From Pseudomonas denitrificans (nom. rej.) (lineage in GTDB: Bacteria; Pseudomonadota; Gammaproteobacteria; Pseudomonadales; Pseudomonadaceae): a DNA stretch of 64,000 nucleotides. The notes beneath the pieces were generated by a model, which saw only the letters and a program-made list of their open reading frames with translations, searched no databases and had not been told where the DNA came from. Of the stretch, positions 47,312 to 57,464 are shown piece by piece. A program made the translations under genes and the position numbers. Position 1 is the first letter of the stretch, and each line of letters opens with the position of its first letter. The stretch is from positions 2,604,001 through 2,668,000 of the forward strand of contig NZ_CP043626.1 of the NCBI RefSeq assembly GCF_008807415.1, given 5' to 3'.

Positions 47312-47703
47312 GCGTCCTCCTGCGGACGGAAGGCGTAGATCGGGCCGCTGTCGGAGTCGACCAGGCACAGGCACAAGGCATCGCCGATGCGCGGCAGGCG
47401 ACCGGCGGGATAGTCCAGGCGTGCGAACACCCGCAGTCCCTCGGGGAAGTCGGCCAGGCCCAGCGGCTGCGGCGGCTTGTTGGCCTTCGGGCTGAAATGC
47501 ACGACGGTGAAGCTGTACAGCCGCGGGCTTGAATCCAGCTCCACCAGTTCGCTGCCGTCACGCAGCGGCGAAGTCTCGGGCAGCGGCGGGAAATGCAGGC
47601 CGGCGTGGCCCCGGCGGCGCGTGGCCAGCAGGACCAGGCGGCCGTCGCGCTCGCGCCAGGGTTGTTCGGCGATGCCGGGCACCGCCTCGGTTTGTGCACT
47701 CAT
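47308..47703 (-). CDS. DUF35/OB-fold protein lacking zinc-ribbon cysteines
   Basis: 131-aa protein with the DUF35 OB-fold: LYSFTVVHFSPKANKPPQP and GLRVFARLDYP match family core strands. The N-terminal ribbon LLATRRRGHAGLHFPPLPET keeps HFPP but has none of the usual four zinc cysteines. Translationally coupled (ATGA) to the SCP-x-like thiolase downstream, so it is probably its structural or acyl-binding partner. The identification rests on the core strands and context. Confidence 0.78.
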   Translation of the reverse strand: MSAQTEAVPGIAEQPWRERDGRLVLLATRRRGHAGLHFPPLPETSPLRDGSELVELDSSPRLYSFTVVHFSPKANKPPQPLGLADFPEGLRVFARLDYPAGRLPRIGDALCLCLVDSDSGPIYAFRPQEDA

Positions 47704-47717
47704 GGGAGCTCCTTGGC

Positions 47718-48917
47718 TCAGACGCGTTCGAACACCGCGGCGAGCCCCTGCCCGCCGCCGATGCACATGGTTTCCAGGCCGTACCGGGCGTTGCGGCGCT
47801 GCATCTCGTGGAGCAGCGAGGTCATGATCCGCAGCCCGGTGGCGCCGATGGGGTGGCCCAGGGAGATGCCCGAGCCATTGACGTTGACCCGCGGGTCGTC
47901 TTCCAGCTGCCACTCGCGCAGCACGGCAAGCACCTGTCCGGCGAAGGCCTCGTTCACCTCGATCAGGTCCATGTCGGCCAGCTCCAGCTTCAGTCGCCGC
48001 AACAGCTTCGCCACCGCCGGCACCGGGCCGATGCCCATGCGCAGCGGATGGCAACCGGCCGAGGCCCAGCCGGCGAAACGCGCCATCGGCCGCAGGCCGT
48101 GCTGGATGACGAAGCGCTCGGAGACCACCAGGCAGCCGGCCGCCGCGTCGTTCTGCTGGCTTGCGCTGCCGGCGGTGACGGTGCCGCCCTTGATGACCGG
48201 CGCCAGCCTGGCCATGGCTGCATAGCTGGCGTCTTCACGGATGCCTTCATCGCGGTCGAAGATCAGCGGTTCACCCTGGCGCTGCGGGACCTCGATCGGC
48301 ATGACCTCGGCATCGAAACGCCCCTGGCTCCAGGCCGCCGCAGCCTTCAGGTGGCTGCCTACCGCCCAGTGGTCACAGGCTTCACGGCTGATGCCGTAGT
48401 CGCGCACCAGGTTCTCGGCGGTCTCCACCGCGCCGCCTGGGCAGTCGCCGTAGCGGCTTGCCGGCTGCGAGTTGACCCGGCCGCGGTCGAGGCGGTCATG
48501 CAGCTTCACGTCACCCAGGCGCGCGCCCCAGCGCATGCTGGTGCTGTAGTACTCGATGTTGCTCATGCTCTCGACGCCAGCCACCAGCAGGCAGTCGGCG
48601 GCGCCGGTCTGGACCTGCATGGCCGCATCGATCACCGCCTGCAGGCCGGAGCCGCAACGACGGTCCACCGAGTAGCCGGCCACTTCGTCGGGCAGGCCGG
48701 CCAGGGCGGCGGCGTAGCGGCCCATGCAGGGCGCCTCGCTGGACTGGTAGGACTGCGCGACTATCACTTCGTCGACCTGTCCGGCGGGCACTCCGCTGCG
48801 CCGCAGGACTTCCTGCAGGATGCGCGCAGCCAGGTCCGCCGCCGGCACGCTGGCGAGCGCGCCGCCGAACTTGCCGATAGGCGTGCGCACGGGGGAAAGA
48901 ATGTAGGCGTTGGACAT
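47718..48917 (-). CDS. Acetyl-CoA acyltransferase (classical thiolase)
   Basis: 399-aa thiolase with all three active-site motifs: RRCGSGLQA (nucleophilic Cys), NGSGISLGHPIGATG (His) and CIGGGQG (second Cys). Also NEAFAGQVLAVL. It cleaves 3-oxoacyl-CoA. In the operon after the racemase; 14 bases before the DUF35 gene. Confidence 0.93.
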   Translation of the reverse strand: MSNAYILSPVRTPIGKFGGALASVPAADLAARILQEVLRRSGVPAGQVDEVIVAQSYQSSEAPCMGRYAAALAGLPDEVAGYSVDRRCGSGLQAVIDAAMQVQTGAADCLLVAGVESMSNIEYYSTSMRWGARLGDVKLHDRLDRGRVNSQPASRYGDCPGGAVETAENLVRDYGISREACDHWAVGSHLKAAAAWSQGRFDAEVMPIEVPQRQGEPLIFDRDEGIREDASYAAMARLAPVIKGGTVTAGSASQQNDAAAGCLVVSERFVIQHGLRPMARFAGWASAGCHPLRMGIGPVPAVAKLLRRLKLELADMDLIEVNEAFAGQVLAVLREWQLEDDPRVNVNGSGISLGHPIGATGLRIMTSLLHEMQRRNARYGLETMCIGGGQGLAAVFERV

Positions 48918-48951
48918 GGCGGTCTCTTCTTGTGCTGTGATCAGGGTTCAG

Positions 48952-50106
48952 TCAGGCATCGGCGCCCAGACCGCTGGCACGCAGGCGCTCGATCAGGCCG
49001 GCGTCCAGCCCCCAGTCGCGCAGCGCCGCCTGGCCGAACTGCCCACGCGCGGGCGCTGGCTGCGGAGTGGCACCGGGGGTGCCGAGGAAGCGCGGCGCCG
49101 GAGCCGGCTGCACCACCCCGGCGATTTCCATGAAGCTGCCGCGCGCCTGGGCATGGGGATGCCCGGCGGCTTCGGCGAAGCCGAGCACCGGCGCCACGCA
49201 GGCATCGCTGTCGGCGAAGATTTCGCACCATTCGTCGCGTGGTCGCTGCAGGAAGGCGCGGATGAACGCCTCGCGCAGGCGCGGCCAGCCGTGGCGGTCG
49301 TGCTGCGGCGGCAGGCTCTCGCCGGCCAGGCCGAGCTTGTCCAGCAGTTCGGCATAGAAGCGCGACTCCACCGGGCCGATGGCCATGTAGCCGCCGTCCA
49401 GGGTGCGGTAGGTGTCGTACCAGGGCGCGCCACCGTCGAGCAGGTTGCTGCCGCGCTCCTCGCGCCAGTTGCCCGATGCCAGCAGCCCCCAGAACACCGA
49501 ACCGAGTTGGGCCGCGCCTTCGGCCATGGCAGCGTCCACCACCTGCCCGGCGCCGCCGCGCTGGACGTTGACCAGCGCCGCCAGCACACCCATGGCCAGC
49601 AACATGCCGCCACCACCGTAGTCGCCGACCAGGTTCAGCGGCGGCAGCGGGCGCCCGGCCACCGGGCCGATGCCCGAGAGCACGCCCGACAGCGCGATGT
49701 AGTTGATGTCGTGGCCGGCGCGCTGGGCCAGCGGGCCATGCTGGCCCCAGCCGGTCATGCGGCCGTAGACCAGCCCGGGATTGCGCGCCAGCGCCTGCTC
49801 CGGGCCGAGTCCGAGGCGTTCCAGCGTGCCCGGACGGAAGCCTTCGATCAGTACGTCGGCGCGTTCGATCAATTCCAGGGCGACCGCCGCAGACTCCGGG
49901 CGCTTCAGGTCGAGCGTGACGGAGCGCCGGCCACGGCCGGTGATCTCCACCTTCGGCCCATCCATCTTCGGCCCCAGATCACCGTGTGCCACGGGCCGGT
50001 CGATGCGAATCACATCCGCGCCCATGTCCGCCAGCAGCATGGTGGCAAAGGGTGCCGGGCCGATGGCCTCGAACTCCAGAACTCGAATACCGCTCAACAC
50101 ACCCAT
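48952..50106 (-). CDS. Alpha-methylacyl-CoA racemase (family III CoA-transferase fold)
   Basis: 384-aa AMACR-type enzyme epimerising (2R)- and (2S)-methylacyl-CoA. Compared from memory with Mycobacterium MCR, catalytic His is at 132 (GHDINYI) and Asp at 162 (NLVGDYGGG), as are IGPAPFATMLLADMGADVI and LDGGAPWYDTY. These distinguish it from general CaiB/BaiF CoA-transferases. ATG 50106 gives a standard N-terminus. First gene of the long minus-strand operon, divergent from regulator 2 with an inverted repeat between. It implies methyl-branched acyl-CoA substrates. Confidence 0.9.
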   Translation of the reverse strand: MGVLSGIRVLEFEAIGPAPFATMLLADMGADVIRIDRPVAHGDLGPKMDGPKVEITGRGRRSVTLDLKRPESAAVALELIERADVLIEGFRPGTLERLGLGPEQALARNPGLVYGRMTGWGQHGPLAQRAGHDINYIALSGVLSGIGPVAGRPLPPLNLVGDYGGGGMLLAMGVLAALVNVQRGGAGQVVDAAMAEGAAQLGSVFWGLLASGNWREERGSNLLDGGAPWYDTYRTLDGGYMAIGPVESRFYAELLDKLGLAGESLPPQHDRHGWPRLREAFIRAFLQRPRDEWCEIFADSDACVAPVLGFAEAAGHPHAQARGSFMEIAGVVQPAPAPRFLGTPGATPQPAPARGQFGQAALRDWGLDAGLIERLRASGLGADA

Positions 50107-50204
50107 TGACGTCGTTCCTTGCCTTTCTGGCGCGGCTGTTGCCGCAGCGATACCGCCCATTGGCGGCTTTTCCGCATTGGAGCAATGCCCGGCGGGTGGG
50201 GCCG

Positions 50205-50221
50205 CCACCCGCATCGGGTGG
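50205..50221. promoter_or_regulatory. 17-bp inverted repeat, copy 4, in divergent promoter
   Basis: CCACCCGCATCGGGTGG lies about 100 bases before the racemase gene and 128 before regulator 2. Extra half-sites (GGGTGG) flank it. Confidence 0.65.
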
Positions 50222-50348
50222 CGGGTGGCAGCTCTCGGGGCCGGGTGGCAAAAGGCACTGGTGAAGGCTATCGCTTGTAGGCATTCTCTGAAGGACGCCC
50301 GTACAGACCGACAACAATCGCGGGCGCTCGAGACTGCCTGGAAATGCC

Positions 50349-53176
50349 ATGGAAAAGCCCAGCACCACCACAAGAAGAACTGCCCCTGCCCCGCTCGACG
50401 AGCGGGCCGAACCCGCCCTGACCACCACCCTGGACCGCTCGCGCCTGGCCCCCCCGCGCAGCGGCGGCCGGATCATCCCGCGTGAACGTCTGGTCCAGCG
50501 CCTGGTGGAAAGCCGGCGGCGGCGCTGCACCGTGATCAAGGGCCCCGCCGGCTGGGGCAAGACCACCGTGCTGCTGGCCTGCCGCCAGCAACTGCTGTCG
50601 CTGGGCTTCGAGGTCGCCTGGCTGAGCCTCTGCGAGGAAGACAACGAACTGGGCCGCTTCATCGACTACCTGCTCGGCAGCCTGGCGCAGATCGACCTGC
50701 AGATGGTCCAGGAAGCCTCCCTGATGGAGGCGCACGGCTTCGACAGCGAATCAGTGGAGCGCACCGTCATCACCCTGGTGCAGGGCATCGCCAACAGCCG
50801 CCAGGAAGTGGTGCTGGTGCTCGACGACCTGCACAGCCTCACCGATGTCGGTATCCACCAGGCCCTGCAGTGGCTGCTGGACTATGCCCCGGCCAATCTG
50901 CACCTGGTGCTCGGCACTCGCAGCGCCGTGCCGCTCTCGCTGGCCCGGCTGCGCAGCCAGGAGCAGATTCTCGAACTGGACCTGCGAGACCTCGGATTCA
51001 CCCACGACGAGACCCGGCAGTTTCTCCAGCAGCAGCTGGGCGAGTTGCCAGCCACCGAAGTGCAGCAGATCCATGAGCTGACCGACGGCTGGATCGCCGG
51101 CCTGCAACTGCTCGCCGCCAGCCGGCGAAAACCGGTCGACGCCGGCACGGCGGTCGGTGAAATCCCTTCGCCCCTGCGCGACCACGAGGCCTTTGCGCGC
51201 TACTTCGAGTCCACCGTGCTGGCCCGCCTGGAGCCCGATGAAGTCGAACTGCTGGTGCACACCGCCGTCTGCAATCGCTTCTGCCCGGCGCTCTGCGCCG
51301 CCCTGGTGAACCGCCCCGACGCGGTGGCCGAAGCGTTGGCGCTGCTGGCCCGCCTGGAACAGGACAACCTGTTCCTCATCGCCCTGGACAGCAACGACCC
51401 GGAAAGCTGGTACCGGCTGCACCCGCTGCTGCGCGAAACCCTGCTCGGCCTGTTTGCCCGCCGTTCCCCGAACACCAGCGCAGCGTGCACAGCCGCGCCT
51501 GGAGCTGGCTGCGCGAACGCGACCAGCTGATCGACGCGGTGCGCCATGCCGTCGCCGGTGGCGAGGCTGTCGCCGCCGCGCAACTCGTCGAGGAGCGCCT
51601 GGAAGCGCTGTATGCCCAGGGCGACCTGCGCATCCTCGTGGAGCTGGCCCGCCTGCTGCCCAGGGAACAGGTGCAGACCAGCATCCGCCTGCGCCTGCTG
51701 CTGGCCCGCATGCAGGTGTTCGCCCGCGACTTCGCTGCCTGCGAACAGAGCATCGCCGAACTTGACCGTGACGTCCCGGCGGACGACAACGACTCGCGCT
51801 TCCGCGTCGCCATGCTGCGCGCCGTGCTGGCGGTGCAACGGGACAACACCGACGAGGCCCTGGGTATCCTCCCGCAATTGCTGAATCCGCCGCCCGGGGT
51901 CAACTCGGTGATGATCGGCGGCAGCCTGAACATCCTCTCCTGGCTGTACATGAACCGCGGCGAGTACGAACGCGCACGCCAGGTGCAACTAGAGCGCCCG
52001 CCCCTGCTGGTGGATGGCGCGCCGCTGCTGGGCACCGCCGGCGGCACCCTGCAGGGGCGCTGCCTGATCGGCCTGAGCCTGGCCATGGAGGGGCAGATCG
52101 CCCAGGCCGAGCGCATCTACCGCGAGGTCATCTACGAAGCCCAGCGCCACGGCCGCTCCTGCGCCGACGCCAGGCACCTGGCGACAGCGCTGCTCGGCGA
52201 TACGCTGTATGAGAGCAACGAGATCGATGACGCCCTGCAGCTGCTGGAGCCGCAGATCGACCTGCTTGAGCGCATCTCGATTCCCGACTCGGTGCTGCGT
52301 GCCCTGGAGGTGCTGGGCAAGGCGCACTGGGTGGCCGGCAACCGTCGCGAGGCGTTCGCCTACCTCGAACACCTGGACGAGTACGCTCGGCGGCACCAGC
52401 TCGACCGGTTGATGGCCCATGCGCTGGTCTGGCAGGTGCACTGGCACCTGCAACTGGGCGAAGTGGTGGCTGCGGAGACCAAGCTCGCCCGCCTGGACGC
52501 CATCGCCGCACGCCACCCCGACGCCGCCACCAGCCATCGCAAGGACATCTTCATCATCGTCGAGAACGCCCACGTGCGCTGGGACGCCGCCCATGGTGAC
52601 CTGCACAGCGCCACGCTGCGCCTGAACCGCATGATCGAAGCCGGCGAGCAGGATGGCCGGCAGCTCGCCGTGACGCGCCTGAAGATGCTCTGCGCGGTGT
52701 TCGACGCCCAGCGCGGACAGATCGACCAGGCCCGTGAAAAAGTCATGGCGCTGCTGCGCACGGCCCAGCGATTTGGCCAGCTGCGTAGCGTGGTCGATGC
52801 GCACCCGGACGCCCTGCAACTGATCGAGACGCTCACCCGCGACCAGCAACTCGACCCGGTGTTGGCCTTCTACGTCGAGCGCCTGCGCGGCACACGCCGT
52901 GTGGCAGCGCAACCGGCAACGGCTGAAGCGGCTCCCCGCGCCACTGGCCTGCAACTGGGAGCTGGCATGGAGCCGCTGAGCGAGCGCGAACTGGAAGTGC
53001 TGCGCCTGCTGGCCCAGGCCCTGCCGAACAAGAAGATCGCGCGGGCGCTCGGCCTGTCCCACGAAACCGTGAAGTGGCACCTGCGGCACATCTACAGCAA
53101 GCTCGGCGTCGGCAGCCGGGACGAAGCGGTAGCCCGCCTGCGCGACGCGGAAACCGCCAACAGCACCCCGCGCTGA
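50349..53176 (+). CDS. MalT/LuxR-type large transcriptional regulator 2, one apparent frameshift
   Basis: STAND-type activator, about 942 aa when repaired at C4 51466-51469 (RRSPEHQRSVHSRAW). N-terminal ATPase: Walker A GPAGWGKTTVLL, Walker B VLVLDDLHSL. Helical TPR-like repeats fill the middle (about 400-830). The C-terminal LuxR HTH is LPNKKIARALGLSHETVKWH. Divergent from the long racemase-led operon, and followed by the plus-strand operon. A paralogue of regulator 1. Confidence 0.85.
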
Positions 53177-53186
53177 AGCAACGCCG

Positions 53187-53203
53187 CCACCCACTCCGGG
53201 TGG
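53187..53203. promoter_or_regulatory. 17-bp inverted repeat, copy 5
   Basis: CCACCCACTCCGGGTGG, 56 bases before the next gene. Its flanks extend the pairing to 11 bases (CGCCGCCACCC / GGGTGGCGGCG), so a terminator after regulator 2 is a competing explanation. Confidence 0.5.
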
Positions 53204-53258
53204 CGGCGACGGGCCGCGCGCGGCCGAGCATGGATGGACTCTTCCTGCGGAGTCCACC

Positions 53259-54086
53259 ATGAGCACCGAACTGATCGAGCTGCGCGAATCGCAGCTGGCC
53301 ATCGCCGATGGCATCGCCACCCTCACCCACCTGAAGCCAGCGGCACGCAATGCGTTGTCGCTGGAGCTGCGTGAGGACTACGTGGACATGCTCGACCGCC
53401 TGGAGGCCGATCGCAGCATCCGCGCGTTGATCATCACCGGCTCCGGCGGCAGCTTCTGCGCGGGCGGCGACATCCGGTCGCTCAAGGAGCGCCAGCTCAG
53501 CAGCGATCCGGAGATCAATTCGGCCAACGCCATGCGCCTGCGCATCCGCCGCCTGCACGGCTGGCTGGAGCGCCTGCGGGGGCTGGAGATCCCGGTGATC
53601 GCCGCCGTCGATGGCCCGGCCTATGGCGCCGGGTTCGCCATCGCCCTGCTGGCGGATTTCATCCTCGCCTCCGAGCGCGCCTCTTTCTGCCTGCCGTTCG
53701 CCAAGCTCGGCCTGGTGCCCGACTCCGGCGCGCTCTATACGTTGCCGCGGGTAGTCGGCCTGCAGAAGGCCAAGGAGCTGCTGTTCAGCGCCCGCCGAGT
53801 TGCCGTGGAAGAAGCCCGCGAGCTGGGCATCGTGCACTCGATACACCGCCCCGAAGAGCTGGCCGCCGCCGCGCAATGGCTGGCCCGGCGCTTTCTCGCT
53901 TCACCGCGCGACGCCATCGCCCTGAGCAAGCGCCTGCTCAACCAGAGCAGCGAAACCCCATGGGCGACGATGGCCGAACTGGAGGGCCTCGCCCAGGGCA
54001 TCGCCTCCACCACCCCCTATCACGATGAAGCGGTATCCGCCTTCCTGCGCGGCGAACCCTCGCGCTACGACTGGGACCGCGACTGA
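53259..54086 (+). CDS. Enoyl-CoA hydratase/isomerase (PaaG-like active site)
   Basis: 275-aa crotonase: GSFCAGGDIRSLKE and DGPAYGAGFAIALLADFILA form the oxyanion hole. The catalytic region is CLPFAKLGLVPDSGALYTLP: Glu144 is replaced by Phe and an Asp occurs in VPDSG. This resembles PaaG/enoyl-CoA isomerases rather than hydratases, so double-bond shifting is likely. Flanked by inverted repeats 5 and 6. Confidence 0.87.
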   Translation: MSTELIELRESQLAIADGIATLTHLKPAARNALSLELREDYVDMLDRLEADRSIRALIITGSGGSFCAGGDIRSLKERQLSSDPEINSANAMRLRIRRLHGWLERLRGLEIPVIAAVDGPAYGAGFAIALLADFILASERASFCLPFAKLGLVPDSGALYTLPRVVGLQKAKELLFSARRVAVEEARELGIVHSIHRPEELAAAAQWLARRFLASPRDAIALSKRLLNQSSETPWATMAELEGLAQGIASTTPYHDEAVSAFLRGEPSRYDWDRD

Positions 54087-54087
54087 A

Positions 54088-54104
54088 CCACCCGGGCCGG
54101 GTGG
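54088..54104. promoter_or_regulatory. 17-bp inverted repeat, copy 6
   Basis: CCACCCGGGCCGGGTGG, 2 bases after the crotonase stop and 112 before the acyl-CoA dehydrogenase. Confidence 0.6.
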
Positions 54105-54215
54105 AGTAGCGCCGCCCGGCACGCCCCTACCGTAACAAACAGACCCTCGCGCCTCGCCGCGACACCCCGACAACACCCAACGACCGGCCCGGCCGGTCGG
54201 CCACAGGAGCCATCC

Positions 54216-55355
<1,140 letters not shown>

Positions 55356-55374
55356 TCACACAAGGACAACAACC

Positions 55375-56562
55375 ATGAGCCAGAAAGCATTCGTCGCCGG
55401 CGTCGGCATGATCCAGTTCAAGAAGCCCGGCACCAGCGACTTCTACGACGTGATGGCGGCCCAGGCGATCCGCCAGGCGCTGGAAGACGCCGGCATCGAC
55501 TACCGTCTGGTGCAGCAGGCCTACGCCGGCTATGTCTACGGCGACTCCTGCTGCGGCCAGAAGGCCGTGTATCACGCCGGCATGACCGGTATCCCGGTGC
55601 TCAACGTCAACAACAATTGCGCCACCGGTTCCTCCGCCCTCTTCCTCGCCCGCCAGGCGGTGGCCAGCGGCGCGGTGGACTGCGCGCTGGCGGTGGGCTT
55701 CGAGCAGATGAACCCGGGCGCGCTGAAGTCCGCCTGGCCGGATCGCCCGGCGGCGCTGGAGCGCGCCAACGCAGTGGTCAGCGAGCTGGTGACCGGCATC
55801 GACGTGCCCAGCAATGCCATCCGCCAGTTCGCCGGCGCCGGCCGCGCGCACATGCAGAAGTACGGCACCAAGCTGGAAACCTTCGCCGCCATCCGCGCCA
55901 AGGCCAGCCGCCACGCCGCGCGCAACCCGCTGGCGGTGTTCCGCAACGTGGTCACCACCGAACAGGTGATGGACGACGTGGTGCTCTGGCCCGGTGTACT
56001 GACCCGCCTGATGGCCTGCCCGCCCACCTGCGGCGCGGCGGCGGCCATTGTGGTTTCCGAAGCCTTCGCGAAGAAGCACGGCCTGCGCACCGACGTGCTG
56101 ATCGCCGGCCAGTCGATGGCCACCGATATCCCGGCGTCCTTCGACACCCGCGACATGATCCGCGTGGTCGGCTTCGAGGTCACCCGCCTCGCCGCACAAC
56201 AGGCTTATGAACAGGCCGGCATCGGCGTCAACGACATCGACGTGATCGAACTGCACGACTGCTTCGCCCAGAACGAGCTGCTCACCTACGAAGGCCTCGG
56301 CCTGTGCGCCGAGGGCGAAGGCGAGAAGCTGGTGAACGACGGCGACAACACCTATGGCGGGCGCTGGGTAGTCAACCCGTCCGGCGGCCTGCTTTCCAAG
56401 GGCCACCCGCTGGGCGCCACCGGCCTGGCCCAGTGCTACGAGCTGACCCACCAACTGCGCGGCACCGCAGGGGATCGTCAGGTCGACGCGGCGCGCATCG
56501 CCGTGCAGCACAACCTCGGCCTCGGCGGCGCCGGCGTGGTCACCGTGTACCAGAAGCACTGA
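55375..56562 (+). CDS. SCP-x-like thiolase
   Basis: 395-aa SCP2/SCP-x thiolase: NVNNNCATGSSALFLARQAV with nucleophilic Cys, ELHDCFAQNELLTYEGLGLC, NPSGGLLSKGHPLGATG, and a C-terminal NLGLGGAGVVTVYQKH. In animals SCP-x thiolase cleaves 3-oxo-2-methyl-branched acyl-CoA, which fits the racemase in this island. 19 bases after the ACAD gene. Confidence 0.9.
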   Translation: MSQKAFVAGVGMIQFKKPGTSDFYDVMAAQAIRQALEDAGIDYRLVQQAYAGYVYGDSCCGQKAVYHAGMTGIPVLNVNNNCATGSSALFLARQAVASGAVDCALAVGFEQMNPGALKSAWPDRPAALERANAVVSELVTGIDVPSNAIRQFAGAGRAHMQKYGTKLETFAAIRAKASRHAARNPLAVFRNVVTTEQVMDDVVLWPGVLTRLMACPPTCGAAAAIVVSEAFAKKHGLRTDVLIAGQSMATDIPASFDTRDMIRVVGFEVTRLAAQQAYEQAGIGVNDIDVIELHDCFAQNELLTYEGLGLCAEGEGEKLVNDGDNTYGGRWVVNPSGGLLSKGHPLGATGLAQCYELTHQLRGTAGDRQVDAARIAVQHNLGLGGAGVVTVYQKH

Positions 56563-56578
56563 CAGCGGGAGCATTCAG

Positions 56579-57019
56579 ATGATCGATCCCAAGCACATCG
56601 GCAAGCAGCTGCCGTCTTTCAGCGTGGTCGCCGAAGCGGGCCAGTTGCGCTTCTTCGCCAAGTCCATCGGCGAGACCGACCCGGTCTACCTCGATGAGCA
56701 GGCCGCCCGCGATGCCGGCCACCCCGGCCTGCCACTGCCACCGACCTTCCTCTTCTCGCTGGCGTTCCAGATGCCCAACCAGGCCTGGCGCGACGAGCTG
56801 GGCATCGTTCCGTCGCGCATCCTCCATGGCGAGGAATCCTTCACCTACCAGCGCATGGCCTATGCCGGCGACACGCTGCACTACGACGTGCGCATCACCG
56901 ACATCTACGACAAGAAAGGCGGCGCGCTGAGCTTCGTGGTGCGCGAGTCGAAGGTCAGCAACCAGCACGGTGAGCCCGTGGCGACCCTGCGCACCACCCT
57001 CGTCCACCGCAACGGCTGA
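56579..57019 (+). CDS. MaoC-like dehydratase, N-terminal (FAS1-type) half
   Basis: 146-aa hotdog protein of the HadA/HadC kind: RFFAKSIGETDPVYLDEQAA, GHPGLPLPPTFLFSLAF. It lacks the full hydratase-2 motif (no catalytic His after the NP). Together with the next gene it should form a heterodimeric (R)-enoyl-CoA hydratase, the two halves of a double hotdog. 14 bases before its partner. Confidence 0.83.
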   Translation: MIDPKHIGKQLPSFSVVAEAGQLRFFAKSIGETDPVYLDEQAARDAGHPGLPLPPTFLFSLAFQMPNQAWRDELGIVPSRILHGEESFTYQRMAYAGDTLHYDVRITDIYDKKGGALSFVVRESKVSNQHGEPVATLRTTLVHRNG

Positions 57020-57033
57020 TCCGGAGGCCCACC

Positions 57034-57453
57034 ATGAACACTGTTCGATACGACTCCGTGCAGGTCGGCGACAGCCTGCCGCCGCTGACCCTGGCGCCAG
57101 TCAACCGCACCACCCTGGCGCTGTTCGCCGGCGCCTCGGGCGACCACAACCCGATCCACATCGACATCGACTATGCGCGCAAGGCCGGCATGGTCGACGT
57201 GTTCGCCCACGGCATGCTGTCCATGGCCTACCTCGGCCGCCTGCTGACCGGCTGGGTCGACCAGCGCCAGCTGCGCGGCTTCGGCGTGCGCTTCGCCGGC
57301 ATCACCCACCTCGGCCACCAGATCACCTGCAGCGGCAAGGTGGTGGAGAAGTTCGAGGCCGAGGGCGAACAGCGCGTGAAGCTGGAAATCCGGACCACCA
57401 ACCAGTACGGCGAAACCCGCATCGTCGGCGACGCCATCGTCGCCCTGCAGTAA
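57034..57453 (+). CDS. MaoC-like (R)-enoyl-CoA hydratase, catalytic half
   Basis: 139-aa hotdog protein with a complete hydratase-2 motif: FAGASGDHNPIHIDIDYARK, with catalytic Asp and His. GMVDVFAHGMLSMAYLGR follows, as in HadB. It hydrates trans-2-enoyl-CoA to (3R)-hydroxyacyl-CoA with the preceding protein. This stereochemistry matches the MFE-2-like SDR elsewhere in the island. Confidence 0.88.
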   Translation: MNTVRYDSVQVGDSLPPLTLAPVNRTTLALFAGASGDHNPIHIDIDYARKAGMVDVFAHGMLSMAYLGRLLTGWVDQRQLRGFGVRFAGITHLGHQITCSGKVVEKFEAEGEQRVKLEIRTTNQYGETRIVGDAIVALQ

Positions 57454-57464
57454 GGAGCAAGAAC

